64,000 nt of DNA from Paulownia fortunei. Its lineage: Eukaryota; Streptophyta; Magnoliopsida; Lamiales; Paulowniaceae. The notes below the pieces were generated by a model. That model did no database searches and was not told the DNA's origin. It worked only from the letters and a program-made list of their open reading frames with translations. Where the stretch lies: assembly GCA_019321725.1 (NCBI GenBank), contig CM033108.1:9814060-9878059 (forward strand), given 5' to 3'. A program made the translations under genes and the position numbers. Positions 56,215-64,000 of this stretch are shown here, one piece after another (positions within the stretch are counted from its first letter, which is position 1; every line of letters starts with the position of its first letter).

Positions 56215-57825
56215 TGATAAGTGCATATTTTGACATATTTTTATATCAAATCCTTTATACTTTTCTTGCTTTATTCTTGTTAATATTCTTGTTTTATTAA
56301 TGTTTTGTGTTAGGGAATAAATGGAAGCATGTTTCAGACTTGTGCAGTTTTTGTAATTTGAGCATAACTTCATGATCAAAAGCTCTATGGACCTGAAGCT
56401 TGTTTCATTTGAAAGCCAAGAGATAGAGGTACAACTTTTATGTTGGAGGCTCAGCCCAATTCAGTTTGATGATAGCAGAAAATTCGTCCAAGTAATTACA
56501 CAAAATGGATCACCAAAATTCAGATCAGAGTTCAGCCCAGTATTGACTTATTTTACCAATTCGGTTATATATCTTGAGCCCAAATTTATTTTGGTCTGAA
56601 ATTCGGATATGTTATACCCAAGAGGTAAATAAACAAGTTTGCTGAAGACAAGATGGTGTGAAAATGTGTCAAAATGGTAAAACCATAGGCTGCAAGTTGC
56701 TGCTGATGTTACAGGGCGGCTCTTGGACATGACTCGGTAATTTGACCATATCTCCTTCATCCGATCGCCAAATTTGACAAAAGATATATGAAAATATATC
56801 AGCATTGAAAGATCTACAATTTTTATTCTTTACGTATCTTCAAACTCTGGCTGTATCTGACCGAAAAATATAATTCAATTCAGTGGTTGAGAAATTTGTG
56901 TAACAACTTACCAACTCTTGGCAACTAGCATACCACTTGATTAACCCCTCCATTATTTGTTTGGCCTCTAGCTTACTCCAAGTACTATAAATAGGCCATG
57001 TATTCAGCTTGTAAGAGAAGGGGGTAGAGGGTTTCTTTAGGCTAAGTTATCTAGTTTGTATGTTTTCTAGTATTGTAAGTTTTCTAGTAGTAATAGAAAT
57101 GCATTCTCTAGTTTCTCTTATATTTTTAGTCTTTGTTACTTTTATTATGTCTTTCTAAATTTTATTTTGCTGAGGAAAAAGGGTGAATCTCTTGATGGAG
57201 GAAGATAAATGGTTATAAGGGTAGAAATTGTTTAAGTATGTTGTATTATTATTATTATTTTTGATCTAAACCCTACTTATTTTTGTGGTGATTCTTGATT
57301 TATGTATCTCCAATGGCACAACAAATACTTGGGTTCATTTAGCTTATTGTACGGTTTTACCCCACCGACTGCTAATGTGAAACCTTGATTTGTTGTTGAC
57401 GAAGGAGTATATAAATGCTTGATCCCATAAATAAGTGTTGGCGTTAAGAGATAATTTGCAATAGTAAGACAATATCATGATTACCTTATTGCATGAGTTA
57501 CTTGATAATATCTTCCCATTGGAACCTTCATTATGTATGGATTCCAATTGTGGCAATTAATAGAGGTAAAAAGAATAAATAACCATTTATCTATCCAAAA
57601 CTCAAGAGTGGATCCCTAATCCTCAGTACTTTTATTACTTCGGTTTTTCTTTAGCTACATCATACATTAATTGTTCATATATTTTTGATTCACATAAACT
57701 CCATCTTTTTATAAATATAAACTTGAATTCTTCAAACAACTTCCCTGTGGATCGACCTCGGACTCACGAGAAATTTATTACTTACTACAACCTGCACTTG
57801 GGTTTGCAACCTTAAAGTTGTAGCA
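56215..57825 (+). repeat. 5' LTR of the plus-strand Athila element
   Basis: Starts TGATAAGTGCATATTTTGAC and ends ...GTTGTAGCA seven bases before the PBS, about 1.61 kb. TATA box TATAAATAGG at 56986-56995 gives an expected transcript start near 57020. Homologous to the solo LTR at 39745-41440. The short ORFs inside (56372-56599, 57344-57556) are not genes. The 3' LTR lies beyond the window. Confidence 0.85.
56986..56995 (+). promoter_or_regulatory. TATA box in the Athila LTR
   Basis: TATAAATAGG, conserved in the solo LTR as TATAAATAG at 40492-40500. This is the U3 promoter of the element. Confidence 0.7.
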
Positions 57826-57831
57826 AGTTTT

Positions 57832-57849
57832 TGGCGCCGTTGCCGGGGA
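57832..57849 (+). other. Athila primer-binding site (Asp-tRNA)
   Basis: TGGCGCCGTTGCCGGGGA is an exact complement of the 3' end of plant Asp-tRNA, the primer used by Athila elements. A splice-donor-like GGCAAGGTAAGTATT follows immediately. Confidence 0.92.
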
Positions 57850-58026
57850 AGGCAAGGTAAGTATTCAGGTTTGTTAATATTTTTCCTTTGTAAATATAGT
57901 TTGTTTATTTTCTTTATGGATATATGGTTATATGGTATCGTAGTCATAATTCTCGACGTTTAGTAAGAAATAATTCCGAAACTTTGTTTGGAAAATTTGT
58001 TTGAATCATCTCCACACACTTCCACC

Positions 58027-58940
58027 ATGGCTGAAAATGAAAGTGTCCAGGATGAAAATGAGAATCAACAGGTGCGTACCATGCGTTATTACTTGCAACC
58101 TCCTCGAAATTCTTCTCCTTCTTGTTTCATTTTTCCTCTAAATGCAAATAATTTTCGATTCAAGTCAGGTATGATCCCTTTACTTCCTAATTTCCATGGT
58201 TTAGACTCTGAAAGTCCTTACTTGCATTTAAAAGAATTTGATGAAGTATGTGCCACTTTTGATGATCAAACTTGCACAAATGAGATTGTTAAGCTCAAAT
58301 TATTTCCTTTCTCTTTAAAAGATAAAGCAAAAAATTGGCTTAATTCTTTAAAACCTAGGTCAATTGGTACTTGGCAAGAAATGCAAGCTGAATTCTTGAA
58401 AAAATTCTTTCCAACTCATAAAACTAATGCTTTGAAAAGACAAATTCAAAATTTTTCTCAAAATTCGAATGAAGTTTTCTTTCAATGTTGGGAAAGATTT
58501 AAAGATTTGTTGAATTCATGCCCACATCATGGTTTTGAAAAATGGCGCTTAATTAGTTTCTTTTATGAAGGTTTAACTCCTGAAACAAAACAATTTGTTG
58601 AAACAATGTGTAATGGTGAGTTTCTTGATAAGGAACCTGATGAAGCCCTAGAATACCTAGATCATTTGGCAGAAAACTCTCAATCATGGCATAGTGTTAA
58701 TTCTTCCGAAGGTTCTATTAGATCTAATCTTGCTAATAGTAATAAAGGAAAATATTACCTTAGTCAAGAAGATGATCTAAATGCTAGACTTGCTAGTTTA
58801 ACAAGAAAAGTTGAAGCCATGGAACTTAAGAAAGTAAAGAAATCAAATCTGTGCAAGAGGAAGAAGTTTGTAGCAATTGTGAACTTTTGGGGCACTCCAC
58901 CAATGAATGTCCAAACCTTCCAGTACAAGCAAATTTTATG
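58027..58940 (+). pseudogene. Athila gag (capsid/nucleocapsid)
   Basis: The ATG at 58027 sits in a strong plant context (TCCACCATGG); the frame is open upstream, but only from non-ATG codons. Retrotrans_gag core: SPYLHLKEFDEVCATF, IVKLKLFPFSLKDKAKNWLN, GTWQEMQAEFLKKFFPTHKT, FFQCWERFKDLLNSCPHHGF and FFYEGLTPETKQFVETMCNG. It forms the particle shell. The frame is lost by a one-base deletion at about 58838-58841. The CCHC knuckle (58869-58910, CSNC-4-H-4-C) and pol are then in the next frame, whereas family members read straight through. Otherwise well preserved. Confidence 0.9.
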
Positions 58941-60970
58941 AACACATTCAAAAAGCCTTTCCATTCTCCATATTCTGAAACTTACAATCCACAATGGAGA
59001 AATCATCCCAATTTCAGTTGGCGAGATGATAACCGTGCCCAACCACCGCATTCACAAAAACCACAAAACTTTCATTCTTATCCACCTCCACATACAAAAT
59101 CCATTGAGGAGACTTTGCAAGCATTTATGCATGAACAAACAAACATCAATAATCAGACTTCACAAGCTATCAATGAGATCAGAAGCACACTTTCAACACT
59201 GACAACTTCTTTGCGTACTCATGAAAAAGGTAAATTTCCTGCTCAACCTCAACCTAATCCTTCTACTCAGTGTCATGTTTCTTCTTCAGGTGAAAATGCA
59301 GTCAAGGAGGCTAATTCAGTTACAACTCTTCGGAATGGAAAAGTTGTTGACAAGACTATTCATCCCAAGGAGAAAGTTTCTAATCCACCTCCAGAAATGA
59401 AAAATGGAAATAGTCTTGACGATGATAAAGGTAAGTTTGAAGAAGGTAAGCGTGAAAATGAAGAAAAAGAAAAATATTTACCTCCAGCACCCTTTCCTCA
59501 AAGATTGCAAGCAACTCAGAAATTGAACTCAAATGCTGAAATTTTTGAAATTTTTAAACAAGTCAAGATTAATATTCCATTATTGGATGCAATCAAGCAA
59601 GTTCCACCTTATGCCAAATTTTTGAAAGATTTGTGTACAATCAAAAGAAAACATCATGTACAAAAGAAGGCATTTTTAACTGAAAGTGTTAGTTCAATCA
59701 TTCAACAATTCACTCCACCCAAGTACAAAGATCCAGGTTGTCCAACCATTTCATGTATCATAGGAAACACTAGAATAGAGCGTGCTTTGCTTGATCTTGG
59801 TGCTAGTGTAAATCTTCTACCTTTCTCAGTTTATGAACAGTTAGGTTTGGGAGAACTTAAAACAACTTCTGTTGTACTCCAATTAGCTGACCGTTCGATT
59901 AAAGTTCCAAAGGGAATAGTAGAAGATGTGTTGGTACAAATTGATAAGTTTTACTTTCCAGTTGATTTCATTGTTTTGGACACAGAGCCTGTTGCACAAA
60001 CACATACACAAATTCCTATCATTTTGGGTCGTCCTTTTCTTGCAACTTCAAATGCTTTGATCAATTGTAGAAATGGTATTTTGAAGTTATCATTTGGAAA
60101 TATGACTTTGGAACTAAATGTGTTTAATGTTTGTATGCAACCTGCAGAAGATGTCGAAGTACATGAAGTGGATTCAATTGAAGAACTTGTTCATGAATAC
60201 TTTACTACTACTAACTCTTCAGATTCTTTGGAGACTTGTTTTGAAAGTGAAAGTATTTATAAAAAGGAACACACTAATACTATCTCTGAATTTTTGCAGG
60301 TACAAGAAAAATATTTTTGGAAGCCAAGGTTCGAAGAACTTTCATCATCAACAGTAAAATCTATTCCATCAAGTATTAAAGCTCCCGTGGTTGAATTGAA
60401 ACCTTTGCCAGTTAATTTGAAATACTCTTTCTTGGGTGAGAATGAAACTTTTCCAGTAATAATTTCTTCCAAACTCGATGCATATCAAGAAGGTAAGTTG
60501 ATCGAAACTCTGAAAATGCATAAGAATGCTTTAGGATGGACCATTGCTGATATTAAAGGTATTAATCCTTTCATTTGCACACATAACATCTATCTAGAGG
60601 AAAATGCTAAACCATCTAGAGAAATGCAACGAAGGCTAAATCCTAATATGAAAGAAGTAGTAAGAAATGAAGTCATTAAACTCTTAGATAATGGAATCAT
60701 TTATTCTATTTCTGATAGCAAATGGGTAAGTCCGACTCAAGTTGTACCTAAGAAATCTGGAGTTACTGTAGTCAAGAATGAGAATGATGAATTAATTCCA
60801 ACTAGGACTGTTACTGGTTGGCGAATGTGCATTGACTATAGAAAACTCAACTCAGTCACTAGAAAAGATCATTTTCCATTACCTTTCATGGATCAAATTT
60901 TAGAAAGAGTTGCAGGACACGAATTTTATTGCTTTTTAGATGGATATTCTGGATATAACAAATTGCAATT
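58842..60970 (+). pseudogene. Athila gag knuckle, protease and RT N-terminus
   Basis: Open frame (first ATG 58851) with CCHC knuckle CSNCELLGHSTNEC and a low-complexity Pro/Gln/Asn and Lys/Glu linker (59000-59500). The protease is near 59700-60110: ALLDLGASVNLLPFSVYEQL, using the DLGAS active site usual for this lineage; PVDFIVLDTE; IPIILGRPFLATSNALI. The RT start reads NPNMKEVVRNEVIKLLDNGI, ISDSKWVSPTQVVPKKSGVT, TRTVTGWRMCIDYRKLNSVT, HFPLPFMDQILERVAGHEFY and [12 protein letters not shown] one-base deletion at about 60966-60970 shifts the rest of RT. The 2.3 kb ORF continuing to 61181 is out of frame after that point. Confidence 0.9.
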
Positions 60971-63286
60971 GCACTTGAAGATCAAGAGAAAACAACTTTT
61001 ACATGTCCTTTTGGTACTTTTGCATATCGAAGGATGCCTTTTGGATTATGTAATGCACCAGCTACATTCCAACGATGCATGCTTAGTATTTTTAGTGACA
61101 TGGTTGAATGTTTTCTTGAAGTCTTCATGGATGATTTTTCTATTTTTGGTAATTCATTTGATGATTGCTTATCTAATTTAGAAAAGGTTTTGATCAGGTG
61201 TGAAGAAAAGAATCTTGTGCTCAATTGGGAGAAATGTCACTTCATGGTAACAACTGGTATTGTTCTTGGACACATTATATCATCAGAAGGTATTGAGGTT
61301 GATAAATCTAAAATTGAGTTAATTGCCAATTTGCCAACACCAAAGACTGTGAAGGAGATTAGATCATTTTTAGGACATGCTGGTTTTTATAGAAGATTTA
61401 TCAAAGATTTTAGTATAATATCTAAACCTTTGTGTAATCTTCTAACAAAAGACACTATTTTTGAATGGACTGAAAACTGTGAAAATGCTTTTGTTAAGCT
61501 TAAAAGCATGCTTACGTCTGCTCCAATCATGCAGCCTCCAGATTGGACTTTACCTTTTGAAATAATGTGTGATGCTAGTGATTATGCTGTTGGAGCTGTC
61601 TTGGGACAAAGAAAAGATAAAAAACCATATGTTATTTACTATGCAAGTAAAACTTTAAATGGTGCTCAATTGAATTATACAACAACTGAAAAAGAATTAC
61701 TTGCTGTAGTTTTTGCATTGGATAAATTTCGATCTTATCTTGTTGGCTCACCAATTGTTGTTTTCAGTGATCATGCAGCTTTGAAATATCTTTTGTCAAA
61801 AAAAGATGCTAAACCAAGACTGATTAGGTGGATTCTCTTACTCCAGGAATTTAATGTTACTATTCGAGATAAAAAGGGAGTAGAGAATGTAGTGGCTGAT
61901 CATTTGTCGAGACTTGTTTGTGATGACTCATTTCAAACCACACCTATTAATGACACTTTCCCTGATGAACAATTATTTAACGTTTCTATTTTACCTTGGT
62001 TTGCTGACATTGTTAATTTTCTTGTAACAGGAAAGATGCCATCACATTGGAACTCTCAAGATAAAAAGAAGTTTTTGACTGAGGTTAAAAATTTTTATTG
62101 GGATGATCCATACCTATTCAAATATTGTCCGGATCAAATCTTTCGAAGATGTGTGCCTGACAATGAGATAGGTAATATTGTCAAATTTTGTCATTCAGAA
62201 GCATGTGGTGGTCATTTTTCTGTAAAGAAAACTACTGCAAAAATCTTGCAATGTGGATTTTATTGGCCAACTCTTTTCAAAGATACTTACACTTTCTGCA
62301 AAAGTTGTGAAAATTGTCAAAAGTTAGGGTCCCTTTCAAAGAGAAATATGATGCCCCTACACCCTATCCTAGTGATTGAAATCTTTGACTGTTGGGGTAT
62401 TGATTTTATGGGGCCATTTCCATTATCATTTGGTTTTCTTTACATATTGGTTGCCATAGATTATGTTTCAAAATGGATCGAGGCAATTCCTTGTCGAAAC
62501 AATGATCACAAAATAGTGATAAATTTTTTGAAAGAAAATATTTTAAGTCGATTTGGAATTCCTAGATCTATTATCAGTGATGGGGGAAAACATTTTTGTA
62601 ACAAAGTTTTCGGAACTTTAATGAAGAAATATGGAATCATACATAAAGTTGCAACCCCTTATCACCCTCAGACAAATGGACAAGTTGAACTTGCAAATAG
62701 GGAGATAAAACAAATTTTGGAGAAAACAGTTAACCCAAACCGTAAAGATTGGTCTCTTAGACTTACCGATACACTTTGGGCATATAGAACTGCTTTCAAA
62801 ACATCATTAGGCATGTCTCCTTATAGGATAGTTTATGGAAAACCTTGTCATTTACCTGTTGAACTTGAACATAAAGCTTATTGGGCAATCAAAATGTTTA
62901 ACTTCAACCTTGATGAAGCTTCAAAATTGCGCAAATTGCAAATCAATGAACTTGAAGAACTGAGAAATGATGCATATGAGAATTCTAAAATTTATAAAGC
63001 AAGAATCAAAGATTTTCATGATAATAAAATTTCAAGAAAAATATTTGAGGTTGGTCAAAAGGTTTTGCTTTATAATTCTCGATTGCATTTGTTTCCTGGA
63101 AAATTGAGATCAAGGTGGAGTGGTCCTTTTGTTGTAAAAAAAGTATATCCTTATGGGGCGATTGACATTGAGAATCCTAGAAATGGTAACATATTCAAAG
63201 TAAATGGACAAAGAGTTAAACCATTTCTAGAAAATCAATTTTCACAAGAGGAAATTCTTTTTCTTTCTAACCCTTGTTATGATTAG
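60971..63286 (+). pseudogene. Athila reverse transcriptase, RNase H and integrase
   Basis: The frame runs without a stop from about 60971 to TAG at 63284-63286. The first ATG, 61034, is internal to [20 protein letters not shown], catalytic FMDD at 61124-61135, [33 protein letters not shown]. RNase [51 protein letters not shown]. Integrase: HHCC finger (HSEACGGH then CKSCENC, 62190-62320); catalytic residues in [25 protein letters not shown] and [20 protein letters not shown]-terminal [32 protein letters not shown]. All catalytic motifs are intact, and only the upstream frameshifts disable translation. Confidence 0.93.
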
Positions 63287-63487
63287 TGTTGTATATATTT
63301 TTTTATCTGACATTATTTTTTTCTTCTCTTCTTCTTCTTTTATTTTTTATTTTTTCTTTTCCCGGTTAAATGGCGGATAACGGTACTCCGTGGCTATAAA
63401 AGTCGGACTTGTCAGTTTCCCAAACAACTGAAATCTTTGTACAAATTTTCTTTGTTTTTCTCATTCTCTTTTCTTGTTATTTTCAAA
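63287..63487 (+). promoter_or_regulatory. Spacer between pol and additional ORF with internal TATA box
   Basis: A long pyrimidine tract (63298-63360) is followed by a GC-richer patch and a consensus TATAAAAG at 63395-63402, 86 bp before the ATG at 63488. A start about 30 bp after the TATA box would give a pyrimidine-rich leader of about 55-60 nt. This suggests that the downstream ORF has its own promoter. Confidence 0.5.
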
Positions 63488-64000
63488 ATGGGTGACATAT
63501 TTCTAACTCTCAAGAAGCGATTTCCTTTTCTTCCTAAAAATGCAATTTTGAAAATTTATAAAATCAGGATTGAAAGATTGAGGATGCTTATGCACAAGGG
63601 CATTCCGGAGGACATACGATGGTTAATTGAAGCAAAGGTAAGGGCAGGTGAGTTTTCACATGAGTTTCCAGATTTGCTTACTAGATACATGTCTGGTTTT
63701 GGTAAAAGCACATATTCAAAAAAACGAAGGGCGAAAAAAATGAAAGTTTGTCATATTTGTGCTAGATGGACTTGCAACACAAAGTGTCGTTCTTTAGGAA
63801 TGGTCTCTAAAAATCGAGAAGATAAACTTAAATTCATTATGGATGGACTGAGTAAGGAGTCTTTAGATCACATTATATTGACTCTTGAGACGCATTCATG
63901 TGGATTGGTACAACGTGCAATTCTTGATTTATGGGATCGTTTTCGAAATGAATATGAGCTTTATAGTCTTGGGAATCTGACATTAAAAGACCCTGTTTGC
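63488..64000 (+). CDS. Additional ORF of the Athila element, unknown product (partial, runs off the window)
   Basis: Open from ATG 63488 to the window end, 171 codons with no stop. N-terminus MGDIFLTLKKRFPFLPKNAI, then a Leu/Arg/Ile-rich helical region (residues 20-50, IRIERLRMLMHKGIPEDIRW) and a basic cluster at residues 78-86 (KKRRAKKMK). This is followed at once by a Cys motif C88-x2-C91-x4-C96-x3-C100 (CHICARWTCNTKC), and then a mixed region to PVC at the edge. No signal peptide or membrane helix is visible, so it does not look like the env-like ORF reported in some Athila elements. I do not recognise the family. The basic-plus-Cys arrangement suggests nucleic-acid binding and nuclear import (inference). 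The intact frame beside a doubly frameshifted pol is notable. Confidence 0.7.
   Translation, partial: MGDIFLTLKKRFPFLPKNAILKIYKIRIERLRMLMHKGIPEDIRWLIEAKVRAGEFSHEFPDLLTRYMSGFGKSTYSKKRRAKKMKVCHICARWTCNTKCRSLGMVSKNREDKLKFIMDGLSKESLDHIILTLETHSCGLVQRAILDLWDRFRNEYELYSLGNLTLKDPVC

Noticed and set aside
58764..59051. Minus-strand 95 residue ORF
   Set aside because: Antisense shadow of Athila gag.
60118..61224. Additional ORFs overlapping Athila pol (60118-60357, 60257-60472, 60982-61224)
   Set aside because: Alternative-frame shadows of pol; no motifs.
63287..64000. Athila envelope-like gene
   Set aside because: The readable 171 residues show no signal peptide or hydrophobic membrane segment, so I do not call it env.

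Overview
This is nuclear DNA from a flowering plant, most likely a eudicot. It is very AT-rich and almost entirely made of nested, decayed transposable elements: Ty1/copia and Ty3/gypsy LTR retrotransposons, one Mutator-like element (MULE), one non-autonomous hAT element and a DUF4283-type (LINE/gag-like) pseudogene. The only recognisable host gene is a broken, partial heparan-alpha-glucosaminide N-acetyltransferase (HGSNAT)-like gene on the minus strand at 27014-28565, next to a 100-N assembly gap. Primer-binding sites complementary to initiator Met-tRNA (copia) and Asp-tRNA (Athila), the MULE PB1-like and GRF modules, and a plant mobile domain (PMD) all fit a plant.

Layout. 1-4665 is a minus-strand copia element (gag, protease, integrase) split inside gag by a 2.8 kb gypsy-type solo LTR. 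4730-19870 is a pile of related copia LTR and pol fragments on the minus strand, including two copies (about 7461-12420 and 13064-15990) of one nested arrangement. Copy A carries an 861 bp hAT insertion whose empty site survives in copy B. 20285-26900 is a DUF4283 pseudogene split by a MULE (21293-26762). The MULE transposase is on the plus strand, while its PB1-like exon and a GRF zinc-finger gene are on the minus strand. 27014-28565 is the HGSNAT-like pseudogene. 28640-32760 is AT-rich intergenic DNA with a 38 bp perfect palindrome and a 3 x 40 bp tandem repeat. 32765-36405 (minus) and about 36406-39744 (plus) are two divergent copia elements. 39745-47800 holds LTR remnants (Athila, copia, other gypsy) and a chimeric Athila/Tat pol junction. 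47830-52556 is a minus-strand PMD gene split by a 2.2 kb copia-type LTR. 53050-55912 is the 3' half of a minus-strand Athila element.

56215-64000 is the best-preserved element: an Athila-lineage Ty3/gypsy retrotransposon on the plus strand with 5' LTR, tRNA-Asp PBS, gag, protease, RT, RNase H and integrase. It is broken only by two single-base deletions. About 200 bp after pol there is a fully open additional ORF (63488 to the window edge, at least 171 residues) with a consensus TATA box just upstream and a Lys/Arg-plus-Cys motif. I do not recognise this protein, and it is the best candidate here for something undescribed.

Limits: all homology calls come from recognising conserved motifs by eye. 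LTR boundaries are exact only where TG/CA ends and flanks could be read, and lineage names (SIRE-like, Tat-like, Tekay-like) are tentative.
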